Positions 8,549 to 16,979 of a DNA stretch of 64,000 nt are shown here, piece after piece. This DNA comes from Streptomyces sp. NBC_00464 (GTDB taxonomy: Bacteria; Actinomycetota; Actinomycetes; Streptomycetales; Streptomycetaceae), in contig NZ_CP107899.1 in the NCBI RefSeq assembly GCF_036013915.1, positions 8,410,699-8,474,698 on the forward strand, given 5' to 3'. The position numbers and the translations under genes were made by a program. The stretch's first letter is position 1. The number at the start of each line of letters is the position of its first letter. The notes below the pieces were generated by a model that was given only the letters and a program-made list of their open reading frames with translations, ran no database searches and was not told the origin of the DNA.

Positions 8549-9133
8549 TCAGACGCCAGGCGGAAGAACCTCGATGATCTCGGCGATGCCAGCGAGAGGT
8601 TGGGCCTCGTGCATCGCTATCACGTCACCAGACTTCAGATGCCGCCACTGCTCGGGTTGAAGGGGGGCCAGACGAACGTCGGCTGTCTCTCCGGGACCGA
8701 GTTGCGGCGCGAACTCCACCCAGATCCTTGCGATGTTCAGATCTCGTTGCCCGTCTGCGGTGCGGTTGCCGATGTCCCACAGCGGCCTGAGTCGCCCATC
8801 CCCTGAGAAGGTGCTCTGGCGTCCGCCCTCGTCGGCGCCCAGCAGAGTCAGCGTCGCGCGAACGGTGCCGTGCCTAACTTCCCAAGCTCGCCACTCGCAC
8901 CAACGGCGGCTGCGGTCGAGCATCATCTGCCTGGCGGCCTCGGCGAGCATCTCCCAGAAGCCGGTGGACACGGGATGGACGTCGGCGATCTCGATCAGCA
9001 CGTCCAGCGCCATCTCCCATTCCTGGAAGGCGATCTCCTCGCGAACGTTCCCGACCGTCTGGCCGTTCTCCGCCATGGCGTCCTCAGGCAGCAGTTCGAC
9101 AGCCCGCCGAAGAAGTGTGAACGCGTCATCCAT
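8549..9133 (-). CDS. Hypothetical protein with an EF-Tu C-terminal-like segment
   Basis: A 194-residue protein starting at the ATG MDDAFTLLRRAVELLPEDAM. The N-terminal half is helical (IAFQEWEMALDVLIEIADVH). The C-terminal half (VEFAPQLGPGETADVRLAPL, then WRHLKSGDVIAMHEA, GIAEIIEVLPP) resembles the beta-barrel third domain of translation factor EF-Tu, as seen in several stand-alone actinobacterial proteins. The GTPase domain is absent. The open frame continues upstream but without coding character. Function unknown. Confidence 0.65.
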   Translation of the reverse strand: MDDAFTLLRRAVELLPEDAMAENGQTVGNVREEIAFQEWEMALDVLIEIADVHPVSTGFWEMLAEAARQMMLDRSRRWCEWRAWEVRHGTVRATLTLLGADEGGRQSTFSGDGRLRPLWDIGNRTADGQRDLNIARIWVEFAPQLGPGETADVRLAPLQPEQWRHLKSGDVIAMHEAQPLAGIAEIIEVLPPGV

Positions 9134-9284
9134 ACGCTGGATTCTCGCCTGGTCCCGGGGCTTTGTCACAGACGACCTGACCCGATCCGGCGGCACGACA
9201 CGCCCGGACGCCCCACCGACCTCAAGATCTCTGACCGCTACATTCAGCAACCCGCCCATCGTCTGCCTCCGCCGGACCCAGTTG

Positions 9285-9542
9285 GGCTGGTTCGGATATG
9301 CCTGCGTCCGCTGCCCGATGCTCTGGCCCGACCCTGCCCAGCGCGACCGGCTGGTCGAGATCCGCGACAATCTCATCGCCCGAATCGCGGAGGCTGAGCG
9401 CGAGGGGTGGCTCGGCGAAGTCGAAGGACTGCGTGTCAGCCTTGCGGGAGTCAAGGACAAGCTCGCCCAGGTCGACCGGCGTCCCCACAAGGGAGCCGAA
9501 GTCGACCTCGGCATGCCCACCATCAGGAACGAGGACTTTTGA
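9285..9542 (+). pseudogene. C-terminal fragment of a second large integrase
   Basis: Encodes GYACVRCPMLWPDPAQRDRL, then REGWLGEVEGLRVSLAGVKD and a DLGMPTIRNEDF tail, closely parallel to the end of the integrase at 5749-7923. The catalytic domain is gone; upstream DNA is antisense to another gene. The stop TGA overlaps the TTG start of the next gene, so the original downstream gene order seems preserved. Confidence 0.65.
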
Positions 9543-10075
9543 ACGCCGATGCCGATCACGGAAACCCAAGCGGTGACCTCAGCACCTGGACGATCGAACG
9601 CCTTCAGGCGTTCGCCTCGGACGCCCCAAGCCAGCAGCTTGAGGCGGTACGTGTCGTCGCGCAGGGCCACGCCTATCGCGCCGACGAACCCCGCGAACGC
9701 CAACAGTGGGCCAAGCTGTCATTGCGGGCCAACCAGCGTCTGCACGGCGACGGTCTGTGGGTTCGAGCAAGAGCAGCTCAGCAGAACTTCATGCTCCGGA
9801 TGTGGATGATCGACCAGCTCGGCCCTGACGACGAGGATGACGACTGGAACCCCGAGACGTTGGCAGCCGACACTGTCACCGCACTTGCGCTCCCCCCTGC
9901 TGAGGCCCGTGCTCTCGCCGATCGCTGGCGCGACCTCACAGCTGAGCAGATGGGCGAGCTACGGCGGCACAAGAACCTGACGGCCCATCTGGACAGGCTC
10001 GTCAACCACCTGCAACCTGGCCCAATACGGGATCAACTTCTCGCTTGGATAGAAACTCGCCAACACCTGCCCTGA
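9539..10075 (+). CDS. Hypothetical protein coupled to the integrase remnant
   Basis: A 178-residue, Gln/Arg-rich helical protein (LSTWTIERLQAFASDAPSQQ..., RQQWAKLSLRANQRLHGDGL). The best start is TTG at 9539, overlapping the stop of the integrase fragment. Position suggests it was the last gene of an integrase operon and may assist recombination, but no domain is recognised. Confidence 0.55.
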   Translation: MNADADHGNPSGDLSTWTIERLQAFASDAPSQQLEAVRVVAQGHAYRADEPRERQQWAKLSLRANQRLHGDGLWVRARAAQQNFMLRMWMIDQLGPDDEDDDWNPETLAADTVTALALPPAEARALADRWRDLTAEQMGELRRHKNLTAHLDRLVNHLQPGPIRDQLLAWIETRQHLP

Positions 10076-10132
10076 CCGAGGCTGCGAGTTCACACCGCTT
10101 CCTCGACGCCGATCTCGAAGTTCAGAGAAGCG

Positions 10133-10381
10133 GTGATCTTCCACAACGCCCTGGACATCGCGGAGATCGTGCGCCAGCTCCTTGAGGAGGGATGGGAGAT
10201 CGACCCGGAAGACCTGGCGCGCATCTCGCCGTACCTGACCGAACACATCAACCGGTTCGGCGAGTACAGCACCCACGAACTCGGCATCCAGCCCGACGCG
10301 TACGACCCGAAGCTCGACGTCGACTTCACCCCGCTGCGCGAGCAGGACCTGACCCCCGCCGGCGTCGGCCAGGCCGCCTGA
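10133..10381 (+). pseudogene. Tn3-family transposase, extreme C-terminal remnant
   Basis: Encodes MIFHNALDIAEIVRQLLEEG, WEIDPEDLARISPYLTEHIN and RFGEYSTHELGIQPDAYDPK, the conserved terminus of Tn3-type TnpA proteins. The rest is absent. It is not part of the Tn3-family transposon at 16.9-30.6 kb, whose own TnpA C-terminus is at 24891-25787, so it marks an older insertion. Confidence 0.75.
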
Positions 10382-10453
10382 CAATCCGTACCCGAGGGCT
10401 TCTCCTGCCGCTTCACTTGGTCCCCGGAGGCCGGGAGCTCTCACACCGCGCTT

Positions 10454-11191
10454 CTATTGCGTTCGCATCAGGTGTAGGTCCTCGCCCCAGGCGTCCAGCA
10501 CCGCGCCGTGCCCGGCCTGCCGGGCCACTACCTCGGCCTGGGCGAAGAGGCGGCGCTGTGCGGATACGTCGCCCGTTCCCGCGATGCGGTCCGCAGCGTC
10601 AAGCAGCGTTCCGGTGTCCCAGCCGGGCAGCGGAAATCGGGCGAGCTCCCATTCCAGGTACTTGTTGTATGGGCGGGGGCGACGGTCCAGTGCGAAGAGC
10701 AGCTCCAGCAGGAACCGGATGCTGTCGGCGGCGTCGAGCTGGGCCGCGAGCGTGTGCCCGTCGCGGTCGTTCTTGACCGAGCGGTAGAGGGAGTTGGCGT
10801 AGGCGTCGAGCCATGCGTCCGCCTCTCGGAAGGCTTCGTCGGCGTCGAGCCGTGCCTTTTCGGCCAGGATCTGGGCGATGGCCCCGTCGAGCCGGTCGAG
10901 CACGATCCGGGCGCGGGCAAGGGCATACCGCTCGAAGCCTGGCATTCCGGCGGCGCGGAACTCGTCGAGAGACAGGACGACGAGGTCGAGTTCCGGGGTG
11001 CGGTGGCCCGTGAACCGGGTGAGGTCGGTTGTCGCGACATCAGCGAGAACGACGTACAGGTCGTGGTCGGAGTGCTCGGTGGTCATCCCCTCGTGAGCCC
11101 GGGAGCCCTTGAGGACAAGACCAACGACAGATGGATCAGCGACGGCGAGTTCGACGAACGCATCGTAGGTGATGGGGTTCTGAGCAGTCAT
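10454..11191 (-). CDS. Nucleotidyltransferase-fold protein
   Basis: A 245-residue protein starting at MTAQNPITYDAFVELAVADP. The N-terminal domain has the polymerase-beta nucleotidyltransferase signature GSRAHEGMTTEHSDHDLYVV (GS motif and paired acidic residues), plus a later acid in TPELDLVVLSLDEF, followed by an all-helical C-terminal part (RSVKNDRDGHTLAAQLDAAD). This is the architecture of aminoglycoside-type or MNT-like transferases; the substrate cannot be read from sequence. It might be an orphan MNT-like antitoxin because HEPN/MNT pairs exist, but no HEPN partner is adjacent. Confidence 0.75.
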   Translation of the reverse strand: MTAQNPITYDAFVELAVADPSVVGLVLKGSRAHEGMTTEHSDHDLYVVLADVATTDLTRFTGHRTPELDLVVLSLDEFRAAGMPGFERYALARARIVLDRLDGAIAQILAEKARLDADEAFREADAWLDAYANSLYRSVKNDRDGHTLAAQLDAADSIRFLLELLFALDRRPRPYNKYLEWELARFPLPGWDTGTLLDAADRIAGTGDVSAQRRLFAQAEVVARQAGHGAVLDAWGEDLHLMRTQ

Positions 11192-11408
11192 TTCGTGATC
11201 TCCGGGATCATCATGATGGGCATACCAATCAGGCGACCCGAACTCATCAGGGTCGTTCCTGCACCATCTGCGGCGGCGCTTGGCCGTCGCCCGGAAAATC
11301 AACGCACGTGCGGACTCTACTCCCCAGTCAGCCCAGAGGTCTGAACTTCGTTGCTCTCGTCCCGGACTGACCGGTGCCTCCGGGATGTCCTCGTTGAAGC
11401 CCCCAGTT

Positions 11409-11515
11409 GCCGCAGTAAATGCCGGATTTACTGCGGCGGAGCCCCTACCGTGATCATCGCGACCTGCGGCGGGGCATTCCGGCCGGCGGGGCGAGGTGTA
11501 CGCATTTACTGCGGC
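11409..11515. repeat. Candidate recombinase core sites upstream of the integrase
   Basis: GCCGCAGTAAAT (11409-11420) and ATTTACTGCGGC (11426-11437) form a perfect 12-bp inverted repeat around the 5-bp centre GCCGG. ATTTACTGCGGC occurs again at 11504-11515. Paired inverted arms around a short spacer are typical core sites of tyrosine recombinases, and the cluster ends 24 bp before the ATG of one. An operator for the same gene is the alternative. Confidence 0.5.
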
Positions 11516-11538
11516 AGTGGCGGAAGGGCGGGGCGGGC

Positions 11539-12606
11539 ATGAGGATCGAACCAGTGACCGAACTCGGGAGCGGGGGCGCGCTCCGGCTGCCGCGCGCTCG
11601 GGTCGTGCCCCTGTCCGCCGCTCCGGCGTCGTACACCGCGGCGGTCGAGCGGTACCTCACAGGCGCGGGCATCGCGAAGTCCTCCGCGCGGATCTACCGG
11701 ATCTCGCTGACGACCTGGGGATGGATGCTCACCGGCGAACCGGCGCCGATTGGAGCCGCCCGCCGAGGCGCGAAGCCGCCCGTCTTCCCCGTCACCGCGA
11801 TCGACGACCCGGCGCTGCCGGAAGTGCTGGCCGAGCTGGCCGCCGCGCGGGCGGACGAGATGGACGCCGACACCGTCAACCGGGAGCTGTCCATCGCGCG
11901 AAAAGCGATCGGCTGGTGGCAGCGCCAGGGCTGGATCGAATGCGATCCGACGATCGGCATCGAGCGACGGCCGGCGCCACCGGACCGCACCAAGGCTCTC
12001 GCGGAGAACCAGATCGCTGCCCTGTGGCGCCTCGACGTCGCGCTACGGGAGAAGACGCAGTGGAAGATGCTCTACGAGTCCGTCGCACGGGCCGACGAGG
12101 TGCTGTGCCTGAACGTGGAAGACCTCTACCCGCAGGACAAACGCGGGAAGATCACGGCCAAGGGCGGCGCGACCGAGTGGATTCACTGGCAGTCCGGCAC
12201 CGCCCAGCTCCTGCCCCGCCTCATCGCCCGCCGCACCCGCGGCCCGCTGTTCCTCACCGACCGCAAGGCCCCGGCCGGAACCCCGACACTCGACGTGTGC
12301 CCGGAGACCGGCCGGGCCCGGCTCTCCTACCGCCGCGCTGAGGAGATCTTCGAGGAGAACACCCGGCTGCTGGCCAACCCCCTCGCCTCACCCGACGACA
12401 TCGAGGACCTGGACGGGTGGACCCTGCACCGGCTACGTCACAGTGCCCTCACGCACGACGCGGAAGACGGCACCTCCACCCCGATGCTGCTGGCCCGCTC
12501 CCGCCACGCATCCGTCCGCTCCCTGGAGCGATACGCCCGCCCCGGCGTCGACTCGGTCGCCCGGCACGTCGCCGGACGCGACCCCGCTGCACGTCGCCGC
12601 ACGTAA
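11539..12606 (+). CDS. Tyrosine recombinase (XerC/D-like integrase)
   Basis: A 355-residue enzyme with ATG at 11539 after GGGCGGGC. The N-terminal SAM-like core-binding domain spans about 30-150 (YTAAVERYLTGAGIAKSSAR...). Catalytic residues: Arg in LYESVARADEVLCLNVEDL, HRLRHSAL (HxxR), a His in SRHASVRSLERYAR and Tyr in the same block. The G of the usual LGH motif is replaced (ARSRHAS). It probably acts on the repeated sites immediately upstream. No excisionase is adjacent. Confidence 0.85.
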   Translation: MRIEPVTELGSGGALRLPRARVVPLSAAPASYTAAVERYLTGAGIAKSSARIYRISLTTWGWMLTGEPAPIGAARRGAKPPVFPVTAIDDPALPEVLAELAAARADEMDADTVNRELSIARKAIGWWQRQGWIECDPTIGIERRPAPPDRTKALAENQIAALWRLDVALREKTQWKMLYESVARADEVLCLNVEDLYPQDKRGKITAKGGATEWIHWQSGTAQLLPRLIARRTRGPLFLTDRKAPAGTPTLDVCPETGRARLSYRRAEEIFEENTRLLANPLASPDDIEDLDGWTLHRLRHSALTHDAEDGTSTPMLLARSRHASVRSLERYARPGVDSVARHVAGRDPAARRRT

Positions 12607-12813
12607 ATCCGAGCGCATCAGGGCTTCAAGATCATCCCGTTGCCCCTTTGCCACGTATCTCGGTCACACCCCAGGCAGTGGCACCACCCGACAGCCCCGG
12701 CGGCCGGGCTGCACGGCAAGCACCGTCCCGAGGGCGACGACCAGGCTGACGGCCGCGCGCATGTCGTACGTTGCCCTGCGCCGCGACGATCCGCGATCAC
12801 CGTTCGTGCTCCG

Positions 12814-13332
12814 TCAGCCCTCCGAGGTGCCCATGGACTCGAAGGTCTCGCGCATCAGCTCGTCGATGGTTCCCGGCTTGTCGGCCAGGGAGTCGAACAG
12901 GTCGGCGAGCAGCCACAGCACGAAGCCGTGGACCATGGCCTCCTTCGGCTCGATCGTTCCGAACCGGTCGCGCCAGGCCACGGTGTCCATGCCCATGGCG
13001 GCGGCCATGAGGACTCCGGTCACCATCGGCACCTGCTCCGGGTCGGCCATCTCGAATGAGGGCAGCCGACGGATCACGGCAGGGATGAGGTCATTGAGCG
13101 GATCGAGCTGCTCCCCGCCCCCGGGCGGCTCAGCGATCAGGTACCCGGTCAGCACCCCCACCAGGAACACCGTGCCCCGGGAGACTTCCTCACGCCCGAC
13201 GGAGTCGATCGCGGCCTTCACTCGCTGCTGCGCCTCCTGGCGCTCCTTGGCGGGCGTCCGCTTCTCCAAGACCCTGTAGGTGTCCCACGCCGCACGGACC
13301 GCCTCATCCACCACTACGCCGTCGCTACTCAT
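12814..13332 (-). CDS. Hypothetical helical protein
   Basis: A 172-residue protein from ATG 13332 (MSSDGVVVDEAVRAAWDTYR...). A mildly hydrophobic stretch (GTVFLVGVLTGYLIAEPPGG) and a second one (GVLMAAAMGMDTVAW...) give it a bundle-like pattern, but neither looks like a confident membrane span. No family recognised. About 200 bp without features separate it from the integrase. Confidence 0.55.
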   Translation of the reverse strand: MSSDGVVVDEAVRAAWDTYRVLEKRTPAKERQEAQQRVKAAIDSVGREEVSRGTVFLVGVLTGYLIAEPPGGGEQLDPLNDLIPAVIRRLPSFEMADPEQVPMVTGVLMAAAMGMDTVAWRDRFGTIEPKEAMVHGFVLWLLADLFDSLADKPGTIDELMRETFESMGTSEG

Positions 13333-13539
13333 GAAGGTGACCGTAGGCGAGACGACTTGATCCGCGAAGACCGGCACCGGTGTCACGCACAGTCCTGCCC
13401 TGTGAGGTCCATGAGCCTTACAGGGCGTTTCCCCAGGCAGAATCGGGTGAGCTATGAGGCTGTGAGGGTGTGAGACAGAGGTCGCGCCGGTTCCTCCGCA
13501 CGCCCTGCCCCGGCCGCCGGCCCGGAGGACGATGGAGTC

Positions 13540-13735
13540 GTGGGAACCCGCGACCAGGATCAGGACGCCGTCGTCGAACCCGCGTGGCCGCCGCTCACCG
13601 CAGACAGGCCCGTAAGATCACGGCTGGGCTGCGCGCGGCGATGGAGGACATCCGGCGCTCCGTCGCGCTGCTCACCTCCCCGGGTCCGCGCCGCCCACTC
13701 CGCCCGCGTCTGGGAGTCGCGGGCCGCGGCCCCAC
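13540..13735 (+). pseudogene. Decayed N-terminal piece of an accessory DNA-binding-like protein
   Basis: Two adjacent frames read AAHRRQARKITAGLRAAMED with IRRSVALLT, and then RVRAAHSARVWE, which join into a plausible N-terminus for the protein family whose C-terminal piece (GYPNWKAYCDAEFGISRAQA) is found at 5297-5430. The frameshift lies near 13675. The rest of 13333-13951 shows no supported feature. Confidence 0.3.
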
Positions 13736-13951
13736 CACCGGGCGACTGCCCGCAGGCTCTCCGGGTGTGGCTTTGATCGTTGGTTGGCGAGGCTGGGGAT
13801 TCGAAGCCCCAGGTGGCCGTGTTTCGTGGATTTCTTGCTGGCGGCTCCGTTGGCCGCTTGGTGGCGAGTCAGACCGCACAACGGTGACGCTCTGTAGTGT
13901 AGTGGCGGTTCAGAACCCGCCCCCGGCCCGGCCGGCGCATCTCCGCCGATA

Positions 13952-15019
13952 ATGTCCCCTCGTATGGACAACGTTGAACTGAGCGACGCCCTAGCGGACT
14001 TCGCGGGTCTCGTCCGTCGCGTCGAGGAGACCGGCAAGCGGGTGTGTGTCGTCGAGGGCGGCGAGCCAACGAGTGTGCTCCTCCCCGCGGCGGAACTCGC
14101 CGAGCTGGAACACTTTGCCCAACGGGCCCGCGACGGAGCACGACACCGGCCCAGATCCAGATCGGGGCAGGGCCACCCGTTCGGCCCGGACCCGCAGGCC
14201 CCGTACATCCGGTACGTACACGCCGACGGGGGGCGGATGACCTTCGTGCGGGACCGAGTGGTCGTGGCCGAGCTGAGGTCCGTGGCAGAGCTCGACTGGC
14301 TGGAGGACAGGGCGCGCACCGCCCGCCAGGGCTACATGCCCCCGAAGCAGGCGGCCGCGTTCGAGGAGTTCCTCGCCCGCCAAGGCCCGGTGGGCGACGG
14401 CATGGCATGGATCGCCGGCAGCTGGCGGTGCCAAGAACCCTTCACGAAACTCGTGTTCATCAAAGGGCCGACCGCCGAGGATGTCGCCCTCGCCTACGGG
14501 GCCGACCCGCAAGATATCGCCGACGGGCTGCTGCTCCACCAGGTCGAGGAGCGGGACGCACGGGAGGGCACCGACGACCTCACCCGCGTGCTGGCCTTCG
14601 GGGAGGAGAACGGCTGGACGTGGCTGGGCTACCACGACGTCGACCACGCCTTCTCGCGCTCCCTCGACCCGCCTCCCGAGCAGCGGATCACGCTCAGCGC
14701 GACCATGGCCAAAGGCATCTACGCCTTCAGCTACTTCGAGGACGGCGTGTACCAGAACCCCTTCCCGATCGAGGACGGCGCCGAAGACCGGCGGGACATG
14801 TACGAGCTCATCTGGTACACCCCGGGCGAGGCGCCGTTCGCCCCGGAAGCACCACTGTCCTTCCTCAACCTGCACCTCCGCATCGCGGAGAAGGCAAACA
14901 ACTGGCCGGACAACATCGCGCTCTTCTTCGAAGGCCTGGAACGGGCCTTCGGCCTCACCCTGCCCCGGAAAGCAATCACCTCCGGAAACGTACGCTGCGC
15001 CCATCCGACCCGCCGCTGA
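13952..15019 (+). CDS. Phd-like antitoxin fold fused to a DUF6461-like domain
   Basis: A 355-residue protein. Residues about 5-60 (VELSDALADFAGLVRRVEET; VCVVEGGEPTSVLLPAAELA) match the Phd/YefM DNA-binding antitoxin fold. The remaining 290 residues (WRCQEPFTKLVFIKGPTAED; ENGWTWLGYHDVDHAFS; KGIYAFSYFEDGVYQN) resemble DUF6461-type proteins of unknown role often found among accessory genes. An alternative ATG at 13964 begins directly at MDNVELSD. No separate toxin is adjacent, so this may be a self-contained regulator, sensor or immunity protein. The fusion is unusual. Confidence 0.6.
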   Translation: MSPRMDNVELSDALADFAGLVRRVEETGKRVCVVEGGEPTSVLLPAAELAELEHFAQRARDGARHRPRSRSGQGHPFGPDPQAPYIRYVHADGGRMTFVRDRVVVAELRSVAELDWLEDRARTARQGYMPPKQAAAFEEFLARQGPVGDGMAWIAGSWRCQEPFTKLVFIKGPTAEDVALAYGADPQDIADGLLLHQVEERDAREGTDDLTRVLAFGEENGWTWLGYHDVDHAFSRSLDPPPEQRITLSATMAKGIYAFSYFEDGVYQNPFPIEDGAEDRRDMYELIWYTPGEAPFAPEAPLSFLNLHLRIAEKANNWPDNIALFFEGLERAFGLTLPRKAITSGNVRCAHPTRR

Positions 15020-15281
15020 ACCAGGGGCGCGAGGCGCACTACCGGGACCCCGGTACGCCTCACCACGTACAGCTGCGCCAGGACGGCGCGAACCCGCCTG
15101 GTGCAAACGAGGCCTCGAGCGAGCGTGACTCACAGTCACCGCCTGCCAGTGCCCGACCTCCCGCGCACATGTGAGGAGCACGGAGCGTACTTACGGGCCG
15201 GGTTCCCACAGAGTGCTCCCGGGCCCGCCTGCCCGGCGATACCGTGGTGAGACACGCCAGTTCTGCCCTCTGGAGCCCTCG

Positions 15282-15515
15282 ATGAGCGAACAGCCGGCCC
15301 CCGCCGACACCGCCGCCCGGCAGCTGGAGCCCGCAGCCGCCGACGCGGTGCGCGCGTACGCGGCCAAGGCCCGTGCCGACGCCGACCGGTTCGCCGCCGT
15401 CCTGGAGGACATCGCCACCAACGGTCTGCCCGACCCCGAGCAGTGCACGCCGTGGGAGGAACTACGCGAGACCCACCTCACCCGTCTCGCCGCCCAGCGC
15501 CCGGCCGTCGCCTGA
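15282..15515 (+). CDS. Antitoxin-position small protein
   Basis: A 77-residue acidic protein (MSEQPAPADTAARQLEPAAA...; helix VRAYAAKARADADRFAAVLE). Its TGA overlaps the ATG of the next gene (TGATG), as in many toxin-antitoxin operons. No known antitoxin domain can be assigned with certainty; the role is inferred from the toxin-like partner. Confidence 0.6.
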   Translation: MSEQPAPADTAARQLEPAAADAVRAYAAKARADADRFAAVLEDIATNGLPDPEQCTPWEELRETHLTRLAAQRPAVA

Positions 15516-15787
15516 TGCCCAGGCAGCACCGCCGACGCCGCGCCCGGATCACGTTCTCCGACTCCGCCGCGAAGCAGATGGAGAACCTGACCAGCGAGGC
15601 CGACATCCACGCCCTGGACCGCGCCCTGGTCGTCATCTCCGTCGACCCCGACGCCGGAGAGCCGCTCCCCGGGACCGCCGCCGGCCCCCGGCTGCGCCAG
15701 TACGCCGACGAAGTCGAGCGCGTCCGGATCCTGTATTGGGTGACGGCCCTGAAGACCGTGGTGGTCGTGGCCTTCATCGAGGCGTAG
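15515..15787 (+). CDS. RelE/ParE-like toxin
   Basis: A 90-residue basic protein (RRARITFSDSAAKQMENLTS; GPRLRQYADEVERVRILYWV; ALKTVVVVAFIEA) with the RelE/ParE strand-helix-strand order and a hydrophobic terminal strand. It is translationally coupled to the small gene before it. A second, unrelated-looking pair with the same layout lies at 4.5-5.06 kb. Target unknown. Confidence 0.65.
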   Translation: MPRQHRRRRARITFSDSAAKQMENLTSEADIHALDRALVVISVDPDAGEPLPGTAAGPRLRQYADEVERVRILYWVTALKTVVVVAFIEA

Positions 15788-15992
15788 CAGCCGCCTGCTG
15801 CCCTCCCGCTGCTCGTGCTGCACGGCTGCATGGTGGCTCGGGAGGCAGCGCATCATTCGCACGGCCCGATCGGCACACAGGTACGGCTCGTGCAGCAAGC
15901 CGGCCTCCCGGGTGCAGCAGACGCTGCCGATGTGCGCTGCATCCGGATGCGGATTGGTCTGGAGGACCAGAACAACCTGGTTCACCTGGCGC

Positions 15993-16236
15993 AATGGGCT
16001 TGAGGATCGATATTAATGCCGCCTCTGGCACCATTCTCGGAGGTCTGGCTGCTGCAGGCGGTCAGTTCACGGTCGCCGGAACAGCAGCGGCCATAACGCT
16101 CGTGCCCTACGTCGCCAGCAAATTCATGACTCGACGCCAGGAGATCGCGACCTCGCCGGTGGCCTTCCTGCTCGCCGCTGACCGGGATCTCACTGGCAGG
16201 CGCTTGCTGAACATGCGACGAGGTTCCTGGTGGTGA
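15993..16236 (+). pseudogene. Possible C-terminal gene fragment
   Basis: Reads MGLRIDINAASGTILGGLAA, then a hydrophobic stretch (AAITLVPYVASKFM) and SPVAFLLAADRDLTG. Codon use is coding-like but there is no good ribosome site, and the frame looks like the end of a longer protein. No family can be named. Confidence 0.3.
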
Positions 16237-16310
16237 GCATCTCTTGCCCTCACGGGTAACACGGCTTGCGACCTGCCCGGGGGCAGCACCTGTGCGTTGG
16301 TCGAGTGGGT

Positions 16311-16721
16311 TCAAGCGACACGAAGTTTCTTACGCCGTTCGAGGGCGAGCTGCTCGCGGTAGTGCTCGACGGCCTGGTGGAACCGGGTGACAAACTCCGG
16401 GTCGTCCAGGCGGTCCTCGACGGGCATGTCATCGATGGCGCGCTGCGCCGCGGCGGGTGACTCGTATCCGGCGAGCGTCGCGTTGATCCGGTAGAGGCCG
16501 TTGCGCTGCTTGGTGACCAGGCGGGCGAGTATCAGGTCGCGGAGGCCGGAGGTGACGCTGGGGCGGCTCAGTCCCGGCAGGGCCGCGATCTGGTTCTGGC
16601 CCATCTCCACGCGGCCGCCGGACTCGCTGCGGGAGCGCAGGGTGAGCAGCACGCGGTAGGCAGGCTGGGGGAGGTCCAGGGCCGCGACGACGCCTTCGCC
16701 GTTGACCGGTGTGAATAACAT
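16311..16721 (-). pseudogene. Winged-helix-like DNA-binding protein, 3' part of a gene broken by the Tn3-family insertion
   Basis: The 136-codon frame from ATG 16721 (MLFTPVNGEGVVAALDLPQP) contains a winged-helix pattern: LPQPAYRVLLTLRS, then MGQNQIAALPGLSRPSVTSG (recognition helix) and LILARLVTKQRNGLYRINAT (wing), followed by a charged helical tail. It could be translated alone from this ATG, but coding sequence continues upstream in another frame (16723-16861) and then across the transposon at 30650-30691. A run of five C on the plus strand at 16723-16727 is one base short of joining the frames. A role in replication control or transcription is a guess. Confidence 0.55.
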
Positions 16722-16722
16722 G

Positions 16723-16861
16723 CCCCCTGCTCCTTCTCCTCTTGTGCGTCGAACCGCTTGCGTCGTTCCCGTCGCTTCGCGGCGCGTTCCTTGCGGAGCT
16801 CGTCGATCGCCTCGCGCATGTGCTGCAGCGACGGGTGGCGCACCAGTTCCGACAGGCTTCC
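16723..16861 (-). pseudogene. Middle part of the Tn3-interrupted gene
   Basis: Minus-strand frame GSLSELVRHPSLQHMREAID then ELRKERAAKRRERRKRFDAQ and EEKEQG, a helical, highly charged segment with good codon bias. It begins exactly at the transposon target duplication. The reading frame joins the 5' piece at 30650-30691 without gap if one TGCCC copy and the transposon are removed. Confidence 0.6.
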
Positions 16862-16917
16862 TGCCCGGCCCTGTTCTCGTATAGCTACCGCCAAGTGGCG
16901 TGTAGCACTGAGTAACT
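16862..16917. repeat. Left terminal inverted repeat of the Tn3-family transposon with target duplication
   Basis: TGCCC (16862-16866) precedes a 51-bp sequence (16867-16917) beginning GGCCCTGTTCTCGTATAGCT. Its reverse complement recurs at 30599-30649 with three substitutions and is followed there by TGCCC (30650-30654). A 5-bp duplication is the hallmark of Tn3-family transposition. Confidence 0.9.
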
Positions 16918-16979
16918 TCCGTAGCCCCTCGTTTCCCCGCCTGGGTCGCCTCGTTGAGCTGAACGAGTGACGGCGAAGG

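Noticed and set aside
8733..9284. Long plus-strand open frame continuing upstream of the integrase C-terminal fragment
   Set aside because: It is antisense to the better-supported gene at 8549-9133; only the part after about 9285 resembles integrase.
13788..13812. CTGGGG-ATTCGAAG-CCCCAG resembles a tRNA T-arm, a possible tRNA remnant or attachment site
   Set aside because: The loop is eight bases rather than seven and no acceptor, D-arm or anticodon sequence fits around it.
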